Source: Halegenticoccus soli (GTDB taxonomy: Archaea; Halobacteriota; Halobacteria; Halobacteriales; Haloferacaceae). From it: a stretch of DNA of 64,000 nt. The position numbers and the translations under genes are program-made. This document shows positions 34,527 to 42,850 of the stretch, one piece after another. Numbering within the stretch: position 1 is the stretch's first letter; each line of letters opens with the position of its first letter. A model generated the notes under the pieces. That model had not been told where the DNA came from. It searched no databases and worked only from the letters and a program-made list of their open reading frames with translations. Where the stretch lies: positions 124,001-188,000 of the forward strand of contig NZ_PEND01000007.1 in NCBI RefSeq assembly GCF_002844195.1. The letters run 5' to 3'.

Positions 34527-34694
34527 ATGTCAGACCACATAGAACGCCTCCTCTCACTTCTCGTCATATTAGTGGCGCTCGGGATGATTAACCAGACTTG
34601 GGCTCCACCTGGAAGAGCCTGGAATCTAATCGTACTCGCCCTTGGCGGAGGTGCTACTCTCTACTCTGCAGTCCGTTTCATCTCTACGCTCTGA
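34527..34694 (+). CDS. Candidate 55-residue two-helix membrane protein
   Basis: A short ORF from ATG 34527 (MSDHIERLLSLLVILVALGM, ending ATLYSAVRFISTL). It has two hydrophobic helices (LLSLLVILVALGMI and WNLIVLALGGGATLYSAV) linked by a Pro/Gly turn. An AT-rich stretch upstream (aaaaatttaggaacttatacag) could be its promoter. It lies in the accessory island and has no recognised homologue. Membrane-protein-like composition across the whole ORF supports a real gene, but the short length limits confidence. Confidence 0.45.
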   Translation: MSDHIERLLSLLVILVALGMINQTWAPPGRAWNLIVLALGGGATLYSAVRFISTL

Positions 34695-35135
34695 CCTCAC
34701 ATAGTCCAGATTCATCGGAGTCTGCGATTTGAATTGGTGCTGAACACATCCTCTCTAGTCAGCACGCTAGTTCTGTTAGCTGGTAAGAGGTTCAACTGAG
34801 CCACTTTTCTGGCTTCCATCAACGAACAATATATGCCAACTACTATCAACAGTTACACAGTTTGTTATCACACACGATTCAGTCAATGATATGATTAGTA
34901 GATTGAAACCCCGTCTTTGTTGAATCACTCTTGGCGTCTTGCGGCTTCGTATTGCGGACTGGTGCTCCCGTACCAGCCACAGACGGACACCAAATCCAGT
35001 CTATTGAGTATCAGTCGTGAAGGATTTCACCGGAGCCATGAATGTCTACCTAATGTTAGTTTCAATCGAGTGAATATCGGACAAATTGGGTGCAACAGAG
35101 CCGATTTTTTGATCCCTCCGTCCGAAGCGTGGCCC
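34695..35135. other. AT-rich spacer without a supported gene
   Basis: This 440-base stretch is the most AT-rich part of the window. It contains many short stop-broken frames, no start with a good ribosome-binding site, and no tRNA-like fold. The stretch ttgaaaccccgtctttgttgaa near 34900 resembles insertion-sequence end sequences, so the spacer may hold a decayed mobile-element end. GC rises sharply at about 35110, giving the right edge of the island. Confidence 0.5.
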
Positions 35136-35414
35136 ATGACCGACAGGACGCGCGCACACGTGTTCGTCTCCGGCAAGGTACAGGGCGTCTACTACCGCGC
35201 GAACACCCGAGACGCCGCCCGCGAACGGGGGGTCGACGGGTGGGTCCGGAACCTCCCCGACGGCCGGGTCGAGGCCGTCTTCGAGGGGCCGTCCGACGCC
35301 GTCGAGTCGATGGTCGAGTGGTGCCACACGGGGAGTCCCGCCGCCCGCGTCGACGGCGTGGAGGCGGAGTACGGCGACCCCGAGGGCGAGGACGGCTTTC
35401 GGATCCGGCGCTGA
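35136..35414 (+). CDS. acyP: Acylphosphatase
   Basis: A 92-residue enzyme that hydrolyses carboxyl-phosphate bonds of acylphosphates. The signature is complete: AHVFVSGKVQGVYYRANTRDAARERGVDGWVRNLPDGRVEAVFEG, with catalytic Arg of GVYYR and Asn of WVRNLPDGR. Size is normal. ATG 35136 is chosen because the family starts just here; the frame stays open far upstream into AT-rich DNA. It marks the return to core-like high-GC DNA right of the island. Confidence 0.95.
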   Translation: MTDRTRAHVFVSGKVQGVYYRANTRDAARERGVDGWVRNLPDGRVEAVFEGPSDAVESMVEWCHTGSPAARVDGVEAEYGDPEGEDGFRIRR

Positions 35415-35537
35415 ACGGGCCGTCGACGCGTTTCCGGGGCCGGCCGCGCGCGGCGCGACCCCGCGCGGGCCGTCTCCGCCCGGGGCGGGTCGACGCTCGT
35501 GCGGACCCGCGCGGACGCGGGCGTTCCGAGCGCCGGC

Positions 35538-36440
35538 TTACCCGTCCGCGGGGTCGCGCCGCGCGCGGGCGACGAACCGGACGCCGACGGCCATGAGCGC
35601 CCCGCCCAGGGCGAATTCCGGCCCGATCGCCTCGCCGAGCAGCAGCGCGCCGAGGGCCGCGCCGACGACCGGTTGAGCGAAGAAGAAGACGGCGACCGTC
35701 CCCGCGTCGACGTACTCCAGCCCCTTGTACCAGAGGTACCACGCGCCGGCGGTCGAGGCGAGCCCCAGGTAGGCGACCGCGGCCAGCACCGGCGGCGTCG
35801 TCGGCAGCGAGGCGATCGGGCGGCCGAGCGCGGCGAGTTCGACGGCGGCCAGCACCGCGAGCATCGGCACCGCAGCGAGCGTCGAGTACGCCGCCGCCGC
35901 GAGCGCGGAGTACTTGCGGACGAGCGGCGCGCCACAGACGGTGTAGCCGGCCCACGCGGCGCTGGCGGCGACGAGCGCCGCGACGCCGAGCAGGTTCCCG
36001 GCCGCGACGTTCGAGAGGTCGTACTGCCCGGCGAGGACGACGAGCGTCCCGATCGCGGCCAGGGCGACGCCGACCGCCTTCGCCCGGGTGACCCGTTCTC
36101 CCAGCACCGCCGCGCCGAGCAACACGGTGAACACCGGGGTCAGCACGGTCAACAGCGAGCCCTGGCTCGCGTTCGTGAGTTCCGTTCCGACGAACTGGGT
36201 GACGATGGTCGCGGTCACCCACCCGCCGAGGACGGCGAACCCGCGGTAGTCGGCGCGGTCGACGGTGACGCCGCGCGCCCTCACCGCGAGCCACAGCGCG
36301 GCCGCGCCGAGGGCGACCCGGAGGAAGCCGAGCGTGACGGGCGGGACGAGGTCGAACCCCCACTTGCTGACCACGTACATGCCGCCCCACAGCGCCGCGG
36401 CCGCGAGCGGGGCGATCGCGAAGGCGTACCGGCGGAGCAC
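35538..36440 (-). CDS. DMT-superfamily (EamA) transporter
   Basis: A 300-residue transporter with ten hydrophobic helices in two EamA repeats. The first repeat starts APLAAAALWGGMYVVSKWGFDLVPPVTLGFLRVALG and holds the NASQGSLLTVLTPVFTVLLGAAVLGERVTRAKAVGVALAAIGTLVVL block; the second holds STLAAVP, YLGLASTAGAWYLWYKGLEYVDAGTVAVFFFAQPVVGAALGALLLGEAIGPEFALGGALMAVGV. Substrates of this family (amino acids, nucleotide sugars, metabolites) cannot be predicted. It is a single gene convergent with acylphosphatase. Confidence 0.9.
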   Translation of the reverse strand: MLRRYAFAIAPLAAAALWGGMYVVSKWGFDLVPPVTLGFLRVALGAAALWLAVRARGVTVDRADYRGFAVLGGWVTATIVTQFVGTELTNASQGSLLTVLTPVFTVLLGAAVLGERVTRAKAVGVALAAIGTLVVLAGQYDLSNVAAGNLLGVAALVAASAAWAGYTVCGAPLVRKYSALAAAAYSTLAAVPMLAVLAAVELAALGRPIASLPTTPPVLAAVAYLGLASTAGAWYLWYKGLEYVDAGTVAVFFFAQPVVGAALGALLLGEAIGPEFALGGALMAVGVRFVARARRDPADG

Positions 36441-36477
36441 GGCGCGGCGTCCTCAGGCGGCGCGGATGCCGTCGATT

Positions 36478-36547
36478 CGGTCCGTGCCGCCGATCCGCTC
36501 GACGCCGTCGGTCCGCTCGACACCGTCAGTCCGTTCGACCCCGCCGG
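36478..36547. repeat. 18-bp tandem repeats
   Basis: Three adjacent 18-base units at 36494-36511, 36512-36529 and 36530-36547 (tccgctcgacgccgtcgg and variants), with a partial unit before. They lie between the DMT transporter and the small zinc protein and give rise to a meaningless VERTDG repeat in one frame. Confidence 0.65.
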
Positions 36548-36568
36548 ATCGTGGGCGAGTCCGCGAGA

Positions 36569-36718
36569 TCACCCCGATCTCGCCTCCCGCTTCGCGTCGA
36601 ACAACTCGCCGCAGGCTTCGCACCGGTAGCCGATCACGCGCCAGCCGCCGCCCGTCGCGTACCGCGGGGTGATCGAGTCCGAAGACCCGCAGTTCGGGCA
36701 GGTCCGGGGAGGTTCCAT
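36569..36718 (-). CDS. Small CxxC...CxxC zinc protein
   Basis: A 49-residue ORF with four cysteines spaced as a zinc ribbon: CPNCGSSDSITPRYATGGGW followed by RVIGYRCEACGELF. It starts at ATG 36718 and ends at 36569, followed by tandem repeats. Such mini zinc-finger proteins are abundant in haloarchaea and some affect motility or stress, but nothing here shows the role of this one. Composition, motif integrity and length support a true small gene. Confidence 0.7.
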   Translation of the reverse strand: MEPPRTCPNCGSSDSITPRYATGGGWRVIGYRCEACGELFDAKREARSG

Positions 36719-36757
36719 GCCGGCACTCGGTCGCCGACGGGCAAAAAACGGGGCGGA

Positions 36758-37525
36758 TCACCCCCCCAGCAGGGCCTCGACGCCGCCCCGGGTCGTCTGC
36801 ACGAGCACGGCGGCCAGCGCCGTGTCGGCGCTCCAGATCGCCGTCTCCTCGGTCACGCCGGGGATGTCCGACCCGGCCAGCACCGACAGGAGGATGACGT
36901 TGTCGTCGCAGAGCAGCACGCGCCCGGTGAAGTCGGACGGGGGTTCTTCGACCGGCGCGCGGACCGCGGCCGGGCCGTCGGCGAAACGCTCCCTGACCGC
37001 GGCGTCCTCGCTGACGACGAGCACGTCGACGCCCGACGCGGCCCGATCGCACAGCGCCGCCGCGGTCGCCTCCGAGACGAGCGCCGGCGCGGCGGCCGCA
37101 AAGAGGATCCGCCCCGTCGCGCGACCGACGAGTTCGGCGACGCGGTTCGAGATCGGCTCCCGGCCGCGGACCGTCCACACGTCCTCGCGGGTCTCCTCGC
37201 CCGTCTGCTCGCGCTGCACCCGTTCGAGGTAGTCGAACGCGCGCTCCTGTTCGCGCTCCAGCCGCGCCGCGAGCCGCTCGCGCGCGGCGTCCGGGTCCGC
37301 GGGCCGGTACCGCTTCGGCGTCGACTGCTGGATCTCGACGAGGCCGCGCTCCTCCAGTTCCTCGGCCGCGCCGTACACCTGCGACCGGGGGACGCCCGCG
37401 ATCCGGTGGACCTCGCGGGCCGTCCCGGAACCGAGCTTCTGGAGCGCGACGAACACCCGGGCCTCGTAGTTCGACAGCCCCAGCCGTTCGAGCGACTCGA
37501 CCGCGTCGCGCTCGTTCCCGCTCAC
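36758..37525 (-). CDS. TrmB-family transcriptional regulator
   Basis: A 255-residue regulator. Residues 1-85 are the TrmB winged helix (ESLERLGLSNYEARVFVALQKLGSGTAREVHRIAGVPRSQVYGAAEELEERGLVEIQQSTPKRYRP), then a coiled segment (ERLAARLEREQERAFDYLERVQREQ). The C-terminal half (REPISNRVAELVGRATGRILFAAA) resembles the ligand or phospholipase-like sensor of this family. GTG 37525 overlaps the stop of the RND exporter (GTGA), so it is the last gene of that operon and likely autoregulates it. An operator-like palindrome lies upstream of the first gene. Confidence 0.87.
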   Translation of the reverse strand: MSGNERDAVESLERLGLSNYEARVFVALQKLGSGTAREVHRIAGVPRSQVYGAAEELEERGLVEIQQSTPKRYRPADPDAARERLAARLEREQERAFDYLERVQREQTGEETREDVWTVRGREPISNRVAELVGRATGRILFAAAAPALVSEATAAALCDRAASGVDVLVVSEDAAVRERFADGPAAVRAPVEEPPSDFTGRVLLCDDNVILLSVLAGSDIPGVTEETAIWSADTALAAVLVQTTRGGVEALLGG

Positions 37526-40047
37526 GGCGCGTCACCCCCGGCGGATCCGCCCGGTCGATCGATCTGATCGGCCCGATCGGCCCGGCCGTCCATCGGCGCG
37601 TCGGGGTCGTCGTTCGCGAACCGGTCCCAGAGGACCAGCACCGACGGGAGGACCAGGAGCGACACGAGGAAGGAGTAGACGATGCTGAGCGCCGTGAGGA
37701 GGCCGAACTGCCCGAGCACGTCGAGCACCGCGAGCGTGAGCACGCCGATGCCGAACGCGGTCGTCAGCATGCTCCCGGCGAGCGCGCCGCCGGTCCCGCG
37801 GACGGTCCGGTCGAGCGCGGTGAAGAGGTCGTGCCGCCGCCGCTCGTCGACGAACCGGTGGACGACGTGGACGGAGTAGTCGATGCCGAGGCCGATCGTG
37901 AGCGCCAGGATCGTCGCGGTGAAGGCGTTGAAGGAGATGCCGAGCGCCCGCATCGATCCGGCGACGAGCGCGACCGCGACGGCGATGGGGACGGTGTTGG
38001 CGACGCCGAGCGACGGCCGCCCTTCGAGCGCCCAGTAGATGAACACGAGGAAGGCGACGGTGCCCGCGAGGGCGGCCGCGAGGCTCACGATCGCCGACTC
38101 CAGGATGAGGTCGGAGACGGCCTTGAACACCACGATGTCGCCGGTCGCGACGGCGTCGCCGCGGTACCGCTCCGCGAGCAGGCGCGCGTCCGCCGTGACC
38201 TCCTCGTTCGACGCGCCGGCCTTCACCGAGTAGACGATCCGCGCGCTGCGTCGGTCGTCGGCCAGGTATTCGAGCGTCTGTCCGCGCGCCGACGAGTCGA
38301 GGAGGTAGTCGTACACCTGTTCGAGGTTCCGGTCCGGGATGCCGTTGCCGTCGCGGTCGTTCCGATCGACGAGCCGCCTGAACTCGGGGTCGCTCGCGGC
38401 GCGATCCCGGATGACGGTGACGACGCTCTGCTCGTCGGCGTGGCCGCCCTTCCGGACGAACGAGTCGGGCGGGTCGTCGCCCGCGCGGTGGAGCGATTCG
38501 AGCGCGGCGTCCTCCTCCATCGGCCGCTCGTGGTAGATCGTCGCGCTCCCGCCCTGCGTGGTGCCGAACTTCCGTTCGAGGAAGTTCAGCTGCGCGACGA
38601 CGGTGTACTCGTCGGGCTCGAACGGGTCCGGGAGCGCCCGCAGGTACTCGGGCGTCTCCTCCGGCGGGAGGAAGTCCTCCTGCGTGAAGCTCGTGTCGAC
38701 GTCGACGGCGTAGACGCCCGCCCCGGCGCTGACGAGGAGCGCGAGCGCGAGGAACGCCCCCGGAGCGCGCTCCGCGACGAAGACCCCGCCGCGCAGCGCG
38801 ACGCCCAGCCGCGACCCCTCCGCCCCGAGCGGCGTCTGGCTGAACGTCGGGATCGGGTACCGCTCTCGCGCGCGGTCGACCCACACCTTGGCCGCGGGGA
38901 GGAACACCCCGAAGACGAGGAAGGTGAAGACGATGCCGACGGCCGCCACCGCCCCGAAGTCGCGGATCGGAACCAAGTCGCTGACGAGGTTCGAGAGGAA
39001 GCCGATCACGGTCGTCCCGGTGACGATGAAGAAGGCGACGAGGAGCTGATCGGTCGCCCGGCGCATCGCCCCGTCGATACCGCGGCCGTCCGCGCGGTCC
39101 TCGCGGTAGCGGTTGACGGCGTGGATGCCGAAGTCGATCCCCACCGCGAGGAGGAGCGGCGGGACCGCGATCATGATCTGGTTGAACGGCACCCCGGCCA
39201 GTCCGAGGAACCCGAACGTCCAGACCGTGGCCATGAGGAGCGCGAACGACCCCAGGAGGAGATCGACGAGGTCGCGGTAGGCGACGACGAGGAAGAAGAC
39301 GATGAACAGCACCGCCGCCGGCGTGACGATCAGGAGCGAGTCGGAGATGACGTTCCCGAACTCCTGTGAGATGAGCCCGCTGCCGAACACGGTGATGTCG
39401 CCGCCGACGGTGTCGACGACCCGCTGGGCGCGGACCTGGATCGGCGTCAGCGGGCTCTCGCCGCCCTGCCCGCTGCCGCTCGCGAGCCCGGCCGGGATCG
39501 AGTGTTCGACGACGCCGATCGTCGCCGACGCGGACGCGTCGCGCCGGTTGAAGTCGTTGCTCACGAGGCCGGTGAACCCGGGGTTTCCGGCGTTCGCCCG
39601 GACCGCCCGCTCGATCTCGGTCGGCGTCGACCGCTCTATCGCCTCGACCTGCCGGTCGAGCGTCGTCGCGTTCGGATCGATCGTCAGCGCGATCACGCCC
39701 GCCGCGCTCGACGCGGACGAGACGCGCAGGTCCTCCCGCGCTTCGAGGCGCTCCTGGGCCCGGAGCATGCGGAGCAGCTCCGGCTTCGAGAGCACGTCGT
39801 CGCCCCGCTGGATCAGCTGGGTGCTCCCCGCGTCGGGTTCGAACGCGGGGCCGAACTCGCTGTTGATGTTCGAAAGCGCCCGCTCTTCGGGCACGTCCTG
39901 CGCGAACTGTTCGGTCCCCGCTTCGGTCGACACGTTTCCGAGGCCGACCGCGAACACCCCCGTCAGCGCCAGGAAGACGAGGATCACCCTGCCGGGGCTC
40001 TCGACGATGCGGTCGTCGACCCAGTCGATGAGCCGCTGGTGGTCCAT
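37522..40047 (-). CDS. RND/MMPL-family exporter
   Basis: An 841-residue transporter with two MMPL-like halves. Each half has one N-terminal helix (VILVFLALTGVFAVGLGN), a large external domain, then five helices. Half one includes LLLAVGIDFGIHAVNRYREDRADG; half two includes ILALTIGLGIDYSVHVVHRFVDERRR, the conserved D in helix 4. The external domain (about 400-590) has EF-hand-like DRNDRDGNGIPDRNLEQ. Proteins of this class move lipids, hopanoids or drugs. The neighbours are a NEW3-domain protein upstream and TrmB downstream. Substrate unknown. Confidence 0.9.
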   Translation of the reverse strand: MDHQRLIDWVDDRIVESPGRVILVFLALTGVFAVGLGNVSTEAGTEQFAQDVPEERALSNINSEFGPAFEPDAGSTQLIQRGDDVLSKPELLRMLRAQERLEAREDLRVSSASSAAGVIALTIDPNATTLDRQVEAIERSTPTEIERAVRANAGNPGFTGLVSNDFNRRDASASATIGVVEHSIPAGLASGSGQGGESPLTPIQVRAQRVVDTVGGDITVFGSGLISQEFGNVISDSLLIVTPAAVLFIVFFLVVAYRDLVDLLLGSFALLMATVWTFGFLGLAGVPFNQIMIAVPPLLLAVGIDFGIHAVNRYREDRADGRGIDGAMRRATDQLLVAFFIVTGTTVIGFLSNLVSDLVPIRDFGAVAAVGIVFTFLVFGVFLPAAKVWVDRARERYPIPTFSQTPLGAEGSRLGVALRGGVFVAERAPGAFLALALLVSAGAGVYAVDVDTSFTQEDFLPPEETPEYLRALPDPFEPDEYTVVAQLNFLERKFGTTQGGSATIYHERPMEEDAALESLHRAGDDPPDSFVRKGGHADEQSVVTVIRDRAASDPEFRRLVDRNDRDGNGIPDRNLEQVYDYLLDSSARGQTLEYLADDRRSARIVYSVKAGASNEEVTADARLLAERYRGDAVATGDIVVFKAVSDLILESAIVSLAAALAGTVAFLVFIYWALEGRPSLGVANTVPIAVAVALVAGSMRALGISFNAFTATILALTIGLGIDYSVHVVHRFVDERRRHDLFTALDRTVRGTGGALAGSMLTTAFGIGVLTLAVLDVLGQFGLLTALSIVYSFLVSLLVLPSVLVLWDRFANDDPDAPMDGRADRADQIDRPGGSAGGDAP

Positions 40048-40056
40048 CCCGCGCCC

Positions 40057-41574
40057 TCACCGCCGCCCGTAGACGTACCCGACCCCGCCGAGCGCGACGA
40101 GGGCGACGATCCCGACGACGACGGCGAGCGGCAGGCCGCCCGAGTCGTCCGTCGTCACCGCGACCGGCACCTGGTACGTGTCGGAGATGAGCGTCTCGCC
40201 GTCCTCGGTCTGGTACTGGAAGTCGAGCTTCACGGGGTAGACCTTCCCGAGGGCGTCCCCGTCGACGCTCACGCCGAAAACGAGCGTCTCGCTCTCGCCC
40301 GGCCCGAGTTCGGCGACGAACGCCTCGTCGTCGCTCGCGGAAACCGGCGGGTCGACGAACAGCTTCGCCGAGACGTCGCGGAGCGTCTCGTCGCGGTTGT
40401 TCGTCACCGTCAGTTCGAGCTGCCCGTCCTCGCCCGCCGCGAACGTCGCGTTGACGGGCTCGACGACGAACTCGTCCCGCTCGGGCTCCACGTCGGCGCG
40501 CACGTCGATCCCGTCGCTCTCCCGGTTCTCGCCGTCGTCGTCGCGGTACTCGACGCGCAGCGAGAGCTGTCGGGGGCCGGCCTCGGCCGAGTCGGTTACC
40601 TCGGCGTCGAACGAGAAGTTCGCCCGCTCGCCCGGACCGAGGTCGCCGACGGCGTACTCCGGTTCGAGCACCTCGACGTTCGGGTTCGGACTCTCCAGGA
40701 CGACGACCGCGTTCCGCGCCGCGATCTCGCCCGCGTTCGTCACCTGGCCGCTCACCGCGCCCCGCTGGCCGACCCGGAGCGAGCTCTCGACGTTCTCGAC
40801 CGCGAACGTCTGCTCAGGCAGCGGCGTCACGCCGAAGGGCAACGGACGGGACTCCTTCCGGGTTCCGTCCTCGTCGTAAGCGACCGACGCCTGGACGGCG
40901 TAGCTCCGCGGCTCCGCCGATCCGGCGACCGTCGTCTCGTACTCGAACGTGCGGGAGTCGCCGGGGTTCCACTCCTCCACGAACCGGCTGGCGGATTCGC
41001 TCTCGCCGAACCTGATCGCGGGATCGGTCGAGGAGACCGTCACCGAGGCGTCGGTCGCGACTTCGTCGCCGACGTTCGTCATCGTCACGCTCACCGTTCC
41101 GCTCCCGCCGACGGGAGCCGACGCGTCGGTCCCTTCGACGACGAACTCGGCGCGCTCCTCGACGCGGACCGTCGCGTAGATCCGCGTCGTCCGCTCGTCG
41201 TCGTCCTCGTCCACGTACTCGACGTCGATCGGGAGCTCGTACGTGCCCGCCTCGATCGTCGAGGGGACGCTGACGCGCACGGCGAACTCCCGGACCTGTC
41301 CGTCCTCTATCGAGCCGAGTAGCCTCGTGCCGGAGGTGACCGAGACGGGCGCGTCGCCGGACTCGACGGTCGCGCGGACGTCCCGGGCGGTCTCCGCCCG
41401 GTCCGCGGGATCGGCCGCGTCGTTCGTCAGCTGGACGACGAGCTCCGACTCCTGGCCCGGCGTCAGCGTCGGTTCGGGGACGTAGGCTTCGAACCTGGGG
41501 TTCACCGCGCTCGCGGGGGCGGAGGCGACGAGCGATACGAGGATCAGGGCGACGAGCAGCGTCCGTGTTTGCAT
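40057..41574 (-). CDS. NEW3/CARDB-domain exporter-associated surface protein
   Basis: A 505-residue secreted, membrane-anchored protein. The Sec signal is LLVALILVSLVASAPASAV. The body is a chain of Ig-like NEW3/CARDB repeats (about 35-130, 140-235, 260-355, 365-460), each with a pattern such as LTPGQESELVVQLTND or LRVGQRGAVSGQVTNAGE. A C-terminal helix (GGLPLAVVVGIVALVALGGVGYVYGRR) anchors it. It is the first gene of the operon and lies nine bases before the RND exporter, so it is probably the exporter's extracytoplasmic partner. Confidence 0.85.
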   Translation of the reverse strand: MQTRTLLVALILVSLVASAPASAVNPRFEAYVPEPTLTPGQESELVVQLTNDAADPADRAETARDVRATVESGDAPVSVTSGTRLLGSIEDGQVREFAVRVSVPSTIEAGTYELPIDVEYVDEDDDERTTRIYATVRVEERAEFVVEGTDASAPVGGSGTVSVTMTNVGDEVATDASVTVSSTDPAIRFGESESASRFVEEWNPGDSRTFEYETTVAGSAEPRSYAVQASVAYDEDGTRKESRPLPFGVTPLPEQTFAVENVESSLRVGQRGAVSGQVTNAGEIAARNAVVVLESPNPNVEVLEPEYAVGDLGPGERANFSFDAEVTDSAEAGPRQLSLRVEYRDDDGENRESDGIDVRADVEPERDEFVVEPVNATFAAGEDGQLELTVTNNRDETLRDVSAKLFVDPPVSASDDEAFVAELGPGESETLVFGVSVDGDALGKVYPVKLDFQYQTEDGETLISDTYQVPVAVTTDDSGGLPLAVVVGIVALVALGGVGYVYGRR

Positions 41575-41718
41575 GGAATCTCCCGCCGACGGAGGGGTGA
41601 CGCTCGGGCGTCGCGGTCGCCGAGACCGGGTATCGCGATCGCGGCGACCGGGCGTCGCAGTCTCGGGGACCGGACCGTCAGCCGTTGTCTCACCGTCGGA
41701 GGAAGACTACATAAGGTG

Positions 41719-41734
41719 TTGTAAATTTCTACAA
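41719..41734. promoter_or_regulatory. Operator-like inverted repeat of the NEW3-RND-TrmB operon
   Basis: TTGTAAATTTCTACAA has arms TTGTA/TACAA around a six-base core. On the minus strand it lies just upstream of a TATA-like CTTATG, about 145 bases before the NEW3 start. Given the TrmB regulator at the end of the operon, this is a likely TrmB operator; binding is inferred. Confidence 0.5.
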
Positions 41735-41797
41735 ACGAACCTCGCGTTGTTCCGAGCCGACCCGTCCGCCCCTCGCCCCCGGTCGCCGCCCGTCGGC

Positions 41798-42487
41798 TCA
41801 CGTCCGAACGGCGTACCGTTCGGTGAGGTGATCGAGCACGGCGTCGACGAGATCGGGATCGTAGGTCCAGACCCCGCGGAACCGCCCGTCGTCCCGCTCC
41901 TCGGCGAGCAGCGCGCACTTGTCGCTCGGCACCGCCCCGCCGTCGAAGACGACGAACCAGGTGCGCTCGATCTCCGGCGAGCCGTCGAGGTGGAGCGTCA
42001 CCCCCGCGATGTCGGGCGCCTCGGCGTCCGGGACCGCGTACGCGTGAACGTCGAGATCCGTCCGCGCCAGTCGCTCGTACAGCGCGCGCTGGGATCGAAG
42101 CGCCGACACCGTCTGGAATCCGGCGTGGAGCGAGCCGACGCCGGCCCGCCAGGCGCGATCCTCGATCTCCCTCGACGTCGCGGTCATCTGCCGGGTGTCG
42201 TACGACGAGAACGTCGTCCGGTCGAGGTAGCCGAGCAGTTCGCGGAACGCGTCGGACGGCCCCCGCCCGAGGAGCGCCGGCGCGTCGATCGCCGCGAGCG
42301 CGCGGTCGCCCTCGCTCAGGACCGCGAAACTGTCCGGACCGCCGACCGCCGTCCCCCCCTCGACGACCACCTGCTGCGCGTCGAACTGTTCTGCGAGCTC
42401 CGCGACGGCCGAGGGGCGCGGCGGGTTGAACAGGGTCAGCGTCCGCTCGCGGCGTTCGATGGCGTCGATTATCGCGTGCAGGTCCAT
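41798..42487 (-). CDS. DICT-domain sensory protein
   Basis: A 229-residue protein of the DICT sensory family, found in cyanobacterial and haloarchaeal regulators (related to light or stress sensing). It starts MDLHAIIDAIERRERTLTLFNPPRP, with the conserved EGGTAVGGPDSFAVLSEGDRALAAIDAPALL block and DRTTFSSYDTRQMTATSREIEDRAWRAGVGSLHAGFQTVSALRSQRALYERLA core. No DNA-binding domain is present, so it would need a partner. It has a TATA box with a palindrome at its promoter. Confidence 0.8.
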   Translation of the reverse strand: MDLHAIIDAIERRERTLTLFNPPRPSAVAELAEQFDAQQVVVEGGTAVGGPDSFAVLSEGDRALAAIDAPALLGRGPSDAFRELLGYLDRTTFSSYDTRQMTATSREIEDRAWRAGVGSLHAGFQTVSALRSQRALYERLARTDLDVHAYAVPDAEAPDIAGVTLHLDGSPEIERTWFVVFDGGAVPSDKCALLAEERDDGRFRGVWTYDPDLVDAVLDHLTERYAVRT

Positions 42488-42529
42488 GGTACTTTCCGGT
42501 CGAGTTCCATCTCGGTCCGGTTATGACTG

Positions 42530-42557
42530 ATACAAGATATGTATTTCCATTTATACG
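42530..42557 (-). promoter_or_regulatory. Promoter of the DICT gene with overlapping inverted repeat
   Basis: A TATA-like TATAAATG (plus-strand complement at 42550-42557) lies about 65 bases before the DICT ATG. An inverted repeat ATACA-agata-TGTAT (42530-42544) sits just downstream of it, where a repressor could block transcription start. Confidence 0.45.
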
Positions 42558-42850
42558 ATCGACGGGTGCGGACCGCGCCGCGGTCGCACCGGAACGGGCG
42601 GGCTCCGCTCCCGATCGCCGCGGCGGCGCGGCCGCGCTCGGGTTGACAGGCACACGCGACAGGCTGGTTGTGACGCGGCGCGCGCCACCTCGTCGAAGGC
42701 GACAGAGCGATAAAAATCTCGCCCTCGTACCGGATTATATTGTATATATCTCGCATATGGTGTACGATCGTACTGGTTCTCGATCGAACTCGTGACGAAC
42801 GGGGGTCGAGCGTGACCGCCCGGAACAGACGCGGTCGAGCGCGAGTCGTT
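42558..42850. other. Intergenic spacer without a supported gene
   Basis: Between the DICT promoter and the next gene. The middle (42725-42775) is very AT-rich (ggattatattgtatatatctcgcatatgg), which could be a promoter, but no downstream ORF in either direction fits. A 90-residue plus-strand frame here is arginine-rich and overlaps the DICT promoter, so I do not accept it. Confidence 0.5.

Noticed and set aside
36453-37535. 360-residue arginine-rich minus-strand ORF with VERTDG repeats
   Set aside because: It is out of frame with TrmB and the small zinc protein; its repeat is simply the translated 18-bp DNA repeat.
42523-42795. 90-residue plus-strand ORF
   Set aside because: It overlaps the DICT promoter and leader, is arginine-rich in the middle, and has no ribosome-binding site.
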